From assembly GCA_022836615.1 (NCBI GenBank), contig MU405233.1, positions 124,001 through 188,000 on the forward strand: a stretch of 64,000 nt of DNA. The letters run 5' to 3'. The DNA comes from Annulohypoxylon bovei var. microspora (taxonomy: Eukaryota; Ascomycota; Sordariomycetes; Xylariales; Hypoxylaceae). Positions 32,301 through 43,700 of the stretch are shown piece by piece; within the stretch, counting starts at the first letter, position 1; the number at the start of each line of letters is the position of its first letter. The position numbers and the translations under genes were made by a program. The notes under the pieces were generated by a model. That model saw only the letters and a program-made list of their open reading frames with translations, was not told the DNA's origin and ran no database searches.

Positions 32301-33171
32301 ACTGGCCATTCCACTGGCTATGATCTTGATTCTGGACGATTTGCCGAGAAAGTTGCAGGAAAGAATCGCTCATTGGAGAGCTGAATCCAGGATAGGTCTG
32401 AACCTCGTGGGAAAGGGTGGGAGAACCTGCCCCCTGCCAAGGAACGAGTGCCGTGGGGGAGTTCCTCTGTTGTTCCCCAGTCTCAGATGAAATCTGGATA
32501 GGACGAGACTCATCCAAAGACGATGCGATACTATCGTCCTGGGCATCTATGTTCTGGTGGTCTAGGCTCTGAGTAAGCGCAATAGATCTAGCAGCAGATC
32601 CACTGCCGCTATATCTCGACCATGACCCAGTATTGTCACGAAGTTCGACGAAAGCCTGTCGAGTTGGCGGTATCGCGTTTCCTGAGCACATAATTAGACG
32701 AATGCATCTAAAGCTTGGTATCCTGAAGCCTTTAATTACCTTCAAAGATGCCATTGTGTGGTTGCGACGCATAAAGTCGTCGTGCTCTCTTGAGTTTGCG
32801 CTCGCCCACAACTGATCCCCATATCATGATTCGAGCCTCAATTTCCTGTTCCCTGAGTTCGTCGTATTGCGATATAAGTTGTTCCCATTCACGTTTCTTC
32901 AAGTTTTTGGTTAATCCCCATTCCCGAAACTTCGTCTCATATTGTGCCGCACTCAAAACAGCCATGTCAGCTTCATGCCATTACATAGGTAGGTATGCAG
33001 TTGAAACGACTAAACTCACCTAGCGGAAAACTCGTGCTGATCCTCCATTACTTGGACGACACACGGTTCTCCTTTGTCGTTCAGTAGTGGCAGTTTATGA
33101 TAGAGATCCCTGATTTCCCTTTCATGTGTATTCCATTCCTCCTGGGAGATGTGACGAGCTGGTGGCGCCAT
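29329..33171 (-). CDS. Clr5-domain protein with long ankyrin-repeat region
   Basis: Three exons (33171-33020, 32951-32740, 32681-29329) encode about 1,238 residues. The first two exons form a Clr5 domain (HISQEEWNTHEREIRDLYHK, then VMEDQHEFSASAAQYETKFR, then WGLTKNLKKREWEQL), named after an S. pombe silencing factor and common in fungi. After a polar linker, about 850 residues hold ankyrin-type repeats, with recurring NGADPHG, GADVNN, AALGAAVKSRNEPLV and QGADVNRPARRG. The C-terminus has an 18-residue tandem duplication, described separately. No enzymatic domain is visible. Such proteins are thought to be sensing or scaffold proteins, some near heterokaryon-incompatibility genes. Splicing removes the apparent second start inside 32811. 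Confidence 0.88.
29545..29652 (-). repeat. In-frame 54-bp tandem duplication within the ankyrin region
   Basis: Two copies, 29545-29598 and 29599-29652, differ at only 2 of 54 positions. Each encodes 18 residues that include GADPHGAPSKAG and TAFE; one difference changes Arg to Gly and the other is silent. The near-identity indicates a recent duplication. Confidence 0.93.
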
Positions 33172-34152
33172 TTCGATAGCCGCGAATACGGCAACAAATT
33201 ACTGGTGAAATTTGGGGAATCTGAATGAAAAGCAAGCAAGTTCTACATATTACTGTTAGATTCGCCGCTGAACTAAGTGTTGTCACTCGGCATTAGCCAG
33301 CCTTAGATATATTCGAGCGAGCATCGGGTTTTGTCGCTTGTGTAGGTAGGTAGGTAAACGGCCACATACATAATCTGTTCGGTGAGTTGGCGGCTGGTAT
33401 TGGTGTTACTTGCATCTCCTATCCGAACCAATCGAACATACAGGCTGTGTTTGATATAACGTCCACCCTACCAAGGTGCCAATACCTAAGTGCATGTGTT
33501 TTCCGCCCAATGGGTTTTGTCCCAGGCAGATTTTATCCCAGGCAGATTTTGTCCCAGCCAGACTTTGTCTTCAGAAGGATTTTGTCCAAGCAAATAGCAG
33601 GCCAAAGTGACCTTGAACTATTATGTATCATCCGACTATACCCGATATCTTACGAGGCTGCATGAACTAAAGTTAATAATAGTTTAAGTAGATGCTTTTG
33701 TTACGATACTATCATGCTTTTGAACGGACTGTCTCTTCTCATTGACAACAGGCAACGCAAATCTCATTACCGGTGATTCATCAACTCACAGTTGCCAAAT
33801 TCCTTCTGCAAGAGACAATCTCTTTACAGTAAAACAAAAAACATGCAAAAGGGTATCATTGCCAGTCACTTTCCCTCATACCCAACACATATGCACCTCA
33901 AATTATATTACTCTTATAACGCATGCATTATCACCTATACTTCGAGTTAGACCTACCTCCTGAAGTAAGGGGTTTGGCATTTGGACTCACCACGATCCCA
34001 ATTACCCATAGGCGCCACCAAGGCCTACTGCAATTGATGACTAACCCGTCAGCCCTTTCATGCTTCTAAGGATGGTACAGAAGCCAATCCTTTAAAGTCA
34101 ATAATTAGTAATTCAGTGAAAAGAAAAGAATCTTGGACACGTCGCTCGTCCC
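33172..34152. other. Intergenic region with short tandem repeat
   Basis: About 0.98 kb upstream of the Clr5-ankyrin gene and downstream of the membrane-protein gene. It contains a GTAGGTAGGTAGGTAA microsatellite near 33,343 and the 16-bp repeat array at 33,514. No coding sequence is supported. Confidence 0.5.
33514..33592 (+). repeat. Tandem array of a 16-bp unit (GATTTTGTCCCAGGCA)
   Basis: Three adjacent units at 33514, 33529 and 33545 share TTTTGTCCCAGGCA or one-base variants. Two more diverged copies follow at 33561 and 33578. It is non-coding and sits roughly 340 bp upstream of the Clr5-ankyrin start. Confidence 0.75.
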
Positions 34153-34671
34153 TCAGCCCCCGTAATAGGTTGGGCGAGGCCGTCTTGATGCTTCGTATGC
34201 CGTCCACCGGGGAACAGCGGGGTCGTCATTAGTTGCGACATAGTCTTCGACGATAGGCGGTGGTATCGATCGAGGAAACCTTGGCCAGCTTCTTTTCGGT
34301 CGAGTAACACCAGTCATCTCGTCTGGATAATAGACCTCCTCCACTTGGTCGTCTTCATATACAGTGTAGCGGGTGCACCCGCATCTCTTCGTACAGCAAC
34401 ACCATATGACTATGCCGAGAACGAGGGCGCCGATGCAACATCCTACTATTATACCGATCTGCGTTTGTCCTAGGCCATCGGACGAGGCGGCACCCGAGCT
34501 CCAGCTAGGAGCCGGAGAGCTAGTCGGAGGGCCACCGCGATCGAGCGTCACCAAAGCCGTACTCGTCGAGTCGGGAGATGTGATGGTCTGCGTGATAATG
34601 ACCTGCCGCCTCCCGATGTTCGGCTGCTCTTGGTCCGTGACGATTACCAATGTTGTAAAGTTGACGGACAT
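34153..34671 (-). CDS. Single-pass membrane protein, fungal Mid2/Wsc-like topology
   Basis: A 172-residue frame starts at the ATG of MSVNFTTLVIVTD. A longer frame upstream to 34731 lacks an ATG. A short Ser/Thr/Pro-rich segment (PTSSPAPSWSSGAASSDGLG) precedes one clear transmembrane helix at about residues 74-93 (IGIIVGCCIGALVLGIVIWC), then CCCTKRCGC and a cytosolic tail rich in Tyr, Glu and Pro. This topology resembles fungal cell-wall sensor-like or Mid2-type proteins but without a visible signal peptide or Wsc domain, so the model may lack a 5' exon. Function is unknown. Confidence 0.6.
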   Translation of the reverse strand: MSVNFTTLVIVTDQEQPNIGRRQVIITQTITSPDSTSTALVTLDRGGPPTSSPAPSWSSGAASSDGLGQTQIGIIVGCCIGALVLGIVIWCCCTKRCGCTRYTVYEDDQVEEVYYPDEMTGVTRPKRSWPRFPRSIPPPIVEDYVATNDDPAVPRWTAYEASRRPRPTYYGG

Positions 34672-36333
34672 TTCTGCGGCGGGGAGCTGGTCAAGGCTTG
34701 GCGGATATCGCGAATCAGATTCAAGAGCCACGGCCCAGTCCTAGTAAAGTATCCTCTGAGACCGGGCCTTAAGAGGATGGATCGTCAGGCATTTTTATCG
34801 ATGACCCTGTCACACGGGCGCGCCCCGCGCACGCCTGCAGTTATCTCCCCTGGCCACGTTGGAACTGACCACACCAGTACACATGCAGCCGACTCAGATC
34901 GCATCGTCATCTGACATTGGTTGAACTCAGATGACGATTTCGCTGCCCTATCGTGATAGGTGCCAACCCACACGCGGGTTGGGTTGCTAACGGCTCGGCA
35001 TCTGGGCGGATACGGGCATTGCACACCATCTGGCGGGTGCGACATGACACCCGCTAATGCAAATCATATGCAGCTGTAGAATGTAGATAATGCGTCGCCC
35101 AGACTTGGATTTTCCTATTTGTCCTAGTTTCAGGTGGGTTACATTGGGGGCCGAAGTTTTCCTATATTAAGCCTATCACATGGAACGGCCTCGAGGGCTG
35201 CAAGACTTCGTCTAAAACCATGGCTATACACCGAAAAGCTGCATTGCGTGCATATGTATAGACTCCTATCACTGCACCAACATGCCTTATTCGTTGTATG
35301 TTGTGTTATAATTCAACTGGGCTGTAGACATGATCCCGCCACCTTATTACTCGTCGAATATGTATTAGGTACTTTCGCGTTGAATGACGAATCTCGGTCT
35401 TACCCGTAAGTAAGTCAGGGGGGGGTAAGTTCGACCACCCTTAAAGTTTGACCACTCTTAAAAAGTGGGCTCAAATAGCCAATTAAATGCTCAATCTCTG
35501 AGAAAGCCCACTCTTTTAAATATAAATCCGTCGTACCTTTTTTTTTTTTTTCTATACAAACTTCTACTTTTAGTTTTTGAATCTTATATTACTTTTAACC
35601 AATTAACAAGCTTTATTTTATTCCCCCCCACCACTAGTAACCAATGAAAATGCTTCATGTCTTTCGTACGCCCCGCATACATGAATGCACCCAATTAACG
35701 CTCGAATTGACCGTTGAATTTATACAAACCAGTACATTCGTGATATTATCGGAGCTGCGCAACATTATTGTCCGATGGATATGAATGATCCAATCAAACA
35801 ACGTCTTTCGAAAAGGCGGGGAATATTATTGACCAGCTCGCGTTCTAATTGGTTAAATCCCAAGCTAAGAACTAATCCCTAAAACAGCAATCCTAATTAT
35901 TTTTACGGATATTAGGGATATTTATCGCATTGAGCGAAAATTAAAAAAGAAACTAAGCCTAAATGGTATTAGTAGCGCGGTTTCATTGGCTGGTATAAAT
36001 GCGTTATGCTTAAAATGGCAACTGGAGATCTTGAAACTAATCATAAGCTAGTAATTTATCTCTTAGTTTTCAATGTACCACGTTATACCCAAAGTAGTCT
36101 GCGCCATACCCAAATCAGCTAGCCTTGTGGAGCTGGTCAAACTTTAAGGGTGGTCGAACTTATCCCCCCTTGACTTAATACGCGACTATTTCCATAAAAT
36201 CCCGATAAAGTACCTCTTTGACGAATAAGACAAAGGACAAGCACTGGCGCGGCTGCATCTCCTGAATCCACATACGCCAAGGTTAATTAACTCAGGGGCC
36301 GGGCTCTACAAAGGAAATGATAGGCCGAAGCCT
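34672..36333. other. Intergenic region containing a transposon-derived element
   Basis: 1.66 kb between the membrane-protein gene and the MFS gene 3' end. Its right part is AT-rich and largely occupied by the inverted-repeat element at 35413-36175. Outside it no gene is seen. The open frames at 34785-35045 and 35134-35409 have no features. Confidence 0.5.
35413..36175. mobile_element. MITE-like element with 42-bp terminal inverted repeats and TA target duplication
   Basis: The left end (35413-35454) begins AGTCAGGGGGGGGTAAGTTC and continues CGACCACCCTTAAAG. The right end (36134-36175), read on the opposite strand, begins AGTCAAGGGGGGATAAGTTC and continues identically. The two 42-bp arms differ at 2 positions. 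Both ends are flanked by TA (35411-35412 and 36176-36177), the target duplication of the Tc1/mariner-pogo superfamily. The 763-bp interior is AT-rich and has no transposase frame, so it is non-autonomous. The AGTCA start recalls Fot1/pogo-type fungal elements, from memory. Confidence 0.88.
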
Positions 36334-38126
36334 TCAATATTTCTTCTCGATTTGCTGGACAGTTACCCTTGCTTCTTCCATCTTGTGGAGAACAATATTG
36401 TGAGCCTGCGAGGAAGACTGGCATTCGAACGAGGAGAAATCTCGAGCAGGCACTCGCTTCTCGAATAGTTCGTCTATTTCTTCCAAAGATCTGCCTTTCA
36501 TGTCTGGCAAGAAGAACCAAAAGGCTGATTAGTGAGGGAGCACAGCATATCGATCACGCTCAATGGACGTCTCACCGAATGTTAAGGCGTTAGATGCAGC
36601 CCAGATCCAGCAGTATTTAGCCCCCCAGTTCAAGGCAGTCGGGTTGATGAAGTACGGAGAACAAAAGGAGGTGAGCCCTGGACCTCAAGTCAGCCTGGCT
36701 ACCTACCTAGGTACGTTCCACATTCACCGGTCGTCGCTCATGGCCCAATACAACTCGAGATATCACGTTGCACCATGCAGATTACTGAATAGGAAAATAC
36801 TCACAGGCAAAGATGTAGTCCACGCCGGTCGCAAAGGACAAGGTAACCACACGCAAGCGCGAATTCACGACCTCGGCGGATATAGGCCACGTCATCGAGC
36901 CGGCGAAACCGCCGTACACAATAACGTAAAAGAAGTTAAACGCGACGGAGGTCTTTGCGGCCGCTGGCGTCTCGGGCGCGATCGTAGCTCCCAGCGCCGT
37001 ACTAAGCATGGAGATTACTGCACCTCCGGTCCTTATCAGGAGCATGGCACGGCGGCCGAAGACTTTGTATGCGAAAAATAGACCGACTGTGACACTGACG
37101 AACCCTATTACCATCATGTAGAATCCGATCCTGAAGACGTCGTCCACGCCTGCTTGCTGGTAGAAGTATGTCTTAAAGCCACGTTAGACAATGCCACGCG
37201 AGTAACACTTCGGAGAATAGGGGCCTTACACCGTAAGACAAGAACACCCACAAGCCTGACGACGCGCGTGACACGACGACTGAAAGGCATATGAGTGTGC
37301 GACGTAGGTTGACGCCCTTGAAGATATCCACAACACTCGATGAGGACATGTTGGACTTTTCCTCCTCCACGCCACGGATAATCTCGACAATCTCTTTCTG
37401 GACGAATTCCGACTCCAATGGGCCATCGCGAAGAAACGCGATCGATCGTTCCGCCTCCCCGCGACGGCCATGAAGCATCAGCCATCGAGGTGACTCGGGG
37501 ATGAAGAACATGAAGACGCTCAGAAATGCCGGGAATATGAACAGACAGGCCAGCGGGATTTGGTAAGAGCGCTTGTTCATCATATGAGAAGTCTTTTCGT
37601 CGACGACGGCTCCGATGACGGTTCCGATGTTGATAGTAATGGAGAACATGGCCGAGCAGATAGCGCGCAGCTTAGTTGGCGCACACTCGACGATATACGT
37701 ATTAGAGAAGGTAATGAAGAAGGCGTTCGATACCCCCATCAGAGCCCCCCCAACGCACAAGCTGGGGATCGATGTCAATACTATCTGAGTAGCGCACGAG
37801 GCGAAGGAGACGATGCAGCCCATCCATATTCCATGCCTGCGCCCGAAGTATCGACTAAAAGGGGTAATGAACAGAACTCCAATGATAGTTCCCAGGTTCA
37901 AGAACGATGTCATCAACTGCTGATCTGTGGTAGAAATGCCCCAGCCCCCTTTTAACTGTGGGTCAGGATATCCGAAGGTCATTAGAAAGCCGGGCATGGT
38001 TTGGAAAGTTCCTACAGCGGCCACGTCGATCCCGTACTGGGCCATCGCGAAGGCCATGCCCACGCAGATGAAGACACACTTCCTGTTCTCCCTAAGGCCA
38101 TTGTTGCGCTGGTTGTTGATGGCCAT
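36334..38126 (-). CDS. MFS sugar transporter
   Basis: Four exons (38126-37230, 37171-36805, 36677-36576, 36524-36334) encode 518 residues. Twelve hydrophobic segments are discernible. Signature motifs of the sugar porter family are present: RYFGRRHGIWMG after helix 2, PESPRWLM before the central loop, YFYQQAGVDD in helix 7 and its flank, and the C-terminal LPDMKGRSLEEIDELFE. The ATG at MAINNQRNNG is chosen because the upstream extension has no ATG. Members import hexoses, pentoses or disaccharides by proton symport across the plasma membrane; specificity cannot be read here. It lies next to a GH43 glycosidase, 0.86 kb upstream of its start, which suggests a role in hemicellulose-derived sugars. 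Intron 2 is longer (127 nt) and contains TACCTACCTAGG. Confidence 0.93.
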
Positions 38127-38985
38127 GGCGGCTTCTATGATACGCGACGCGATCGAGACTGCATGCAATCCAAGAAGAGCGACATGCAACTATTTTCCAT
38201 TCTCCGCTGTGGAATATAGGAGCTTTAAGGAGAACCATGCCGCCGATCAACTACAAATACCACGACAGGTCGTGATATGAAGTTAATGCATATTACTACT
38301 CGGCAGTGATACCTTGGAGTAACAGTCATAACATTCATCATCTCACCGGTAGCATGATTGGTACACAAGGTTCGAGATAGATTGTCGAAGAGTGTCCCCT
38401 CATCGAGATCCTCTCCGGTATTTACCTTCCCCTGAAAATACAGGTCTCTTTTAATATCGGTAGATCATGTGTAACGTCATGAGGGGATCGAGTAGATCGA
38501 CCCCGAGGGGTAAATAGCTGCCTTTTCTGCATAGGTAGTAATGAACGAACGTAAGATTCCCGAGTCAGGGGATTTCATGCCCGTTCCCTTATCGTGGAAA
38601 ATTGTGCTTCCACTCCACTGCTATTAATAGGACTGTCGCTCTTATGAAGATGCTATTGCCATTGCCAATAGTAGAAGTAGAATAATGCAATGAATATTCC
38701 CAAGATTTAGCCCTACGGTATGGTCTAGTAAAGGTTAATATGGAACTCCTGATATATTATCACGAAGCAATATGGCAGTTCGACGACGTAGTTCATCTCA
38801 TATCAGGCACGACAATTCAATGGTTACCTAAGTGCCATACAATCCTATATTAAACCCATGGTAGGTACCTGTCCAATCAACAGACAAGACATAGGTAGTC
38901 TACCTCTCCTAGAGTGCTGGCAAAGTCGAGTTATTCCTATTTTCACAATCCATACCCTCACGCCCCCCTTCTTTACGACGGTACC
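38127..38985. other. Intergenic region between MFS start and GH43 3' end
   Basis: 859 bp, AT-rich, holding the MFS transporter promoter. Carbon-catabolite-type sites were not searched quantitatively. No gene or repeat with clear ends was seen. Confidence 0.45.
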
Positions 38986-40017
38986 TTACTCCGCAGGTTT
39001 CTCCGCCACAATCCTGCCCTCCGCATCGTAAAAGATCTCCTTCACCTTGACGGACCTCAGGTGGTTGACCCCCTTGCTCAGCTCGCAATCGTGGTGGAAC
39101 AGCCACCAGCGGCCCTGGAACTCCACGATCGAGTGGTGCGTCGTCCAGCCGAGCACGGGCTCGAGGATGCGCCCGGCGTACGTGAACGGGCCGAGCGGGC
39201 TGGCGCCCGTCGCGTACGCCAGGAAGTGCGTGTCGCCCGTCGAGTAGCTGAAGTAGTACACCCCGCCGCGCTTGTGCATCCACGCCGCCTCGAAGAAGCG
39301 CCGCGCGTGGTCGTCCGCCGCGAGCGGGGCCCCCGTCTCCGGCGCCAGGATCGCGAGGTCCCTCGCCGCGCCCTCGAAGCCGCGCATGTCCGCGCTCAGC
39401 TTCGCGACCTTGGGGCACAGCGCCCGGGCCCCGGGGCCGGCCGGCTCTTGGGCGCCGAGCCAGGCCGCGTCGTAGTGCTCCGGCGCGTTGCCCTTCTGGT
39501 AGCATTGCAGCTGGCCGCCCCACAGCCCGCCGAAGTACAGGTACGCGCTCTCGTCGGCGTCGTCGTCGACGAAGGACGCGGGGTCGATGCTGAAGCTGCC
39601 CGGGATGGGCTCGGGGTCCGGGGTGAAGGGCCCCGTGGGCGAGGCGCCGGTCGCGACGCCGATGCGGAACACCGAGTCCTTGTCGCGGGCCGGGAAGTAC
39701 AGGTAGTACTTCCCCTTGCGGCGCGCGGCGTCGGGCGCCCAGAGCTGGCGGCTGACCCAGGGCACGTCGGTGGCGCTTAGGACGACGCCGTGGTCCGTTA
39801 CCTTTGGAGGGTCCGCGGATGCGGACGCGTCGGAGGAGTAGGCGTCGAGCGAGTCGAGCGAGAAGACGTGGTAGTCGACCATGTCGTATTGGTCGCCGTT
39901 GTCGTTGAACTCGATGTCTGTCTCGCGGTCGTGCGACGGGTAGATGTACACCTTGCCGTCGAAGACGTGGGCCGAGGGGTCCGCGGTGTAGAGGTGGGTT
40001 ATTAAGGGTGGTGACAT
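38986..40017 (-). CDS. Glycoside hydrolase family 43 (beta-xylosidase/alpha-L-arabinofuranosidase-like)
   Basis: A single exon of very high GC content encodes 343 residues. The N-terminus HLYTADPSAHVFDGKVYIYPSHD is the first blade of the GH43 five-bladed propeller, with Asp13 the likely catalytic base. The segment DPASFVDDDDESAYLYFG fits the pKa-modulating Asp region, and FFEAAWMHKRGGVYYFSYST carries the likely acid Glu. No signal peptide is present, so the enzyme probably acts on imported oligosaccharides inside the cell, which fits the neighbouring sugar transporter. Substrate within GH43 cannot be fixed from sequence reading. The strong third-position GC bias also makes long antisense open frames (for example 38914-39780), which are shadows. 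Confidence 0.9.
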   Translation of the reverse strand: MSPPLITHLYTADPSAHVFDGKVYIYPSHDRETDIEFNDNGDQYDMVDYHVFSLDSLDAYSSDASASADPPKVTDHGVVLSATDVPWVSRQLWAPDAARRKGKYYLYFPARDKDSVFRIGVATGASPTGPFTPDPEPIPGSFSIDPASFVDDDADESAYLYFGGLWGGQLQCYQKGNAPEHYDAAWLGAQEPAGPGARALCPKVAKLSADMRGFEGAARDLAILAPETGAPLAADDHARRFFEAAWMHKRGGVYYFSYSTGDTHFLAYATGASPLGPFTYAGRILEPVLGWTTHHSIVEFQGRWWLFHHDCELSKGVNHLRSVKVKEIFYDAEGRIVAEKPAE

Positions 40018-40781
40018 TTCGACTTTCTTTATCCTATTTTTAACTCGATGGTTTTCGAGATTTTACAGTTTCTAGTTTGATTTAGAGTGGTTTTTGATGT
40101 TCCGTGGGGTAGATATGTACCTACTTATACCGCGATCGAAGGGATCGTGAGGTGGGGATCCTTAGTGTTGAGGGGCTCTATCTTCGGGGTAAAGCCAAGC
40201 CAACAGAATTCTCTAATTCAAGACAGAAGAAATGTACATCTGAAATCCAAGGAATGTTATATCTTTTACATTTAATACTAAATAGTCCATCTGTTTTATG
40301 TCTTGTATGCATCACGCGATTTGAAGCGATATGTTCACTGGCTATGGTGATCTTTCCCGGTAGAATGGATATCCGTGGACCCCCCCTGAATTTATCCTAT
40401 TTAACCGCCCGCTCACCTGCTTTAGCCCCGTTCCACTTACTAGGTAGATACGATATTCATCTTCGCAATGATAGGAAGAATGAGCGCCGAAAGTTTATTA
40501 GCCTAGATTACCTAGGGTACATACTTAGTCCTGCCGAGTGTTGTTTAATACTTCATGCGGCCCAGTCCAAAAGTTTATCATCATGTTCGTAGAGCAATAA
40601 ACATTGGAAAGCAAACATAATCGCATTAAATAATAGCTCTATCTAATTATCATAATATGTTTATATGTTGTTCGTCTTTGAGACGTAATAATTCATCTGT
40701 ATGATCAATTTGTATCGTGGCAGGTATCTTCGCTGTATGAAAAAGGAGATATGCAACGACGGTTATTCTAAGTCTGGTACT
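40018..40781. other. Intergenic, between lipase 3' end and GH43 start
   Basis: 764 bp holding the GH43 promoter. AT-rich. Open frames at 40087-40275 and 40152-40592 lack any recognisable feature. Confidence 0.45.
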
Positions 40782-43700
40782 TTAAACATCCACAACGCCT
40801 AGTGTAAGCCGCCGCAGAGCATCTTCGTACCTCCCAGGGCTGTGGTCGAGCAACATGCTGGAGCCGAATCGAACTTCTCTAAATCGGGCCTCGACGTCTC
40901 TGACGTACTTAAGCACAATTCTAGTTGCGGGCCGCCCGACATGACTCGTGCTGGCCTGGAGAGAAGCGTCCCGTCTGAGGGCTGGCGTAGTCTCAATTGA
41001 GAAGACCTCGCCTGGTGGAAGCAGCTTGGAGCTCATCATACTTGCGCGCAAGGTCTTGAGTGCAGCATATGCCCACTTGTCTTCTTCCTCTGTAGATCGC
41101 GTCGCCCCGTTGTTGTACCACTTATCAGCTAGACCTGATTGCAGGCCTACCCAAATTCGCCGTCGTACTTCTGCTTTTGCTTCGCTATTGTCTGTCTTGA
41201 ACGCCAGAGCTAGAGCCTGGAAGTCGTGGAGGACACCTAATGACAGGTATGGAACAAGGTCATTCCCGTGCACTGTACTTGTAATCAACCCCCTTGTTGC
41301 TTTTTGCAAGGACGGGGACATGGTAGAAGGCGGCCCATATGCGTACACATGAATTGGTCTACCTGATGGCAGGCATATGTGAGAGGAAGTTTGATGAGAT
41401 TGTCCATCTGCAAGTAGCTTTCGATGCGGCTCAGACGAAGTGACGAAGGCCGTTCCGGTAGTGGCAGGCTCAGCAAGCATAGCACCAAGTAATGCGGTTA
41501 CGGCACCGCCGAGTGAGTGTCCGCAGAGCACCAGGCCGTAATCCGAGAATTCCTCAAGTGCCTCTTTGAGTGTCGCCAATACTCTACCGTCTCCTCCATA
41601 TAGAAGTCGTCGCGCAGATGCGTGGATACCCTTGTGTACCTTGTAGGGTTTCCCTCTCCAAACGAGGTCGTCATATTCGCACATCATGTCGGCAAGAACA
41701 TCTTCAAAGCCCAAGGTACCACGACAAGCCAAGACAACGGTCTTGGACTCTTCATCGATAGCGATGGTATGCACGAGAGGTATTCCCGTGTCAGTGGATC
41801 CGGTGGAATCGGATCCACCCTGTGGGTCGACAAACGAGGATAGTAGAATGCTATCTGGTGGGAGCTGTGTATGATGCGCAAATGAGCGTACGTCTCGGTG
41901 TGTTTCATCCAATCCTTTCATGACGGGCAATTCCTTCGTGATGCCCATAAACTTCAGAAAATGCGAACCATACGCAGCAGACGCGTAACGACTGTATCGA
42001 GTGATGTTTCTCAAGATATGGAACTCGGGGAACATTCCATCAACCATACCCGATCGTCGCAGCGTATCCACAGCTTCCGAATCGCTATAGGCACTTCTCT
42101 GGTGAAATGAGGATAGTGTTAATGAGGCTTGCGAATCCCTAGTCTTAAGCGTGTATATACTTGGACTATATAAACTGTGATTTTCGGACCGAACTCTCAT
42201 ATGACCTCGGGATGGTGAAGGGGGATTATGGGTATTAACAGCATGTGCGGGTTCAGGGCGAGATACTCGAATGGAGGGTTCGTTCCTATGAAGTGCTGGA
42301 GATGATGGTCGACTCTCGAACGAGTGCACCGAGAACGTATCAGTTAAAGATACAACCGATTCACGGCGCCGATCTTGTAATGAGACATATGTTGTTCGAG
42401 ATTGCGACCCATGTAGACTAGGAATGCTTCCAGCATTGCCTAGATCTTTCGAAGTGAAGTGATTCGGGCTTCCCCGTTGTGGTGCACGAGGAGCTTCGCG
42501 ATACAGCAGACTTGAAGATCTGTTCGGAATACTCTCCTTCTTTTCCGCGCTAGGTATCCTGTTCTGAGAGGTCTTGTTGCTACCCCAAGGTGGTTTTATC
42601 ATCGACTTTGACTTCGTGGCCGTTTGGAGATTCTCGGAGCTCGAGTCTCTGTTCAATAAACTGGACCTCTTTTTAAGAACACCTCGAATACCACCTTTCT
42701 TTTCATGTGTCTTGAGGGTGGAAGACGGCTCGAGCTTTCTGGTTGGGAATTTGCTATTCGTAGGCGAGACAGAAACAGAAACGTGATTCCGCGAAGTAGG
42801 TTGCGTATCCTCCAACGGTTTCCTGGCGCGCTTCTGATTTGCGATATGCTCGGGGCTTTGTCTTGAAGCGATAGGCGGGGATGTACGACCCTTAGATGAG
42901 TTCAAGCTGCCTGACGCGCTTCTCAATTGACGAGCCGTCCCGTCAAGTGAAATACTGTCTCTTCGCTTTGCTGCCGATGCGAATGTCGGACGTTCAACCT
43001 TTGGTGGAACAGGCGGGGGTTGATCAGACCGGCGACTAATGAAGCTGGCCGACGAATCCGACTCGCCCTCTTCAACTGCCTCGACCCGGGACTTGGTTGC
43101 ATCCTCTCCCTCGCTGTCCACAGCTGTGCTTCTCACCTTGTTCCGGCTAATCTTATACACAACTCTGTAATTGGATCCCTCCCCATGATCTTCCGGCGAC
43201 TTGGAACTCACTTCGCTTTTCACAAGGTCAACTCCTGGTAGCGATAAAATTGGGACTAGTGGAGCACCCTTGATGTCAACGGTGATCGTCTTAGTTGTGG
43301 TGGTCGACGTATTTATGGATACTTGGGCGTCTTTGGGAAGAGATCTTATGATGTGTTGTTTGAGTCGGGTCTCGGGTGATTCATCCTCGTCACTGCTATC
43401 CAATCTAGCACCATGTTGCTCAATTGCTTCGATTAAGTTGTCATTGCCGCCGGAACCATTTCCTCTTATATTTCTACCCCTTTGCGTCAAAAGAGTATCT
43501 TCACCATCAACATCAACTCTCATGTCATTGTCAAGAAGGACAACATCCCAGATGACTTCCTCCTGGCAAAGCCGGCGAGACTCATCTTGAATCATTTTTC
43601 TGCACCAGTTCTGCAGATATGCCAGACCACATAATCCAAGCAAAAGGTCCATTACTCCCACCCTCTCTCCCTGTACGCCGGTGGCAGGATTTTGAAACTC

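Noticed and set aside
38914..39780. 288-codon + strand frame over the GH43 gene
   Set aside because: It is an Arg/Val-rich antisense shadow caused by GC-rich third positions.
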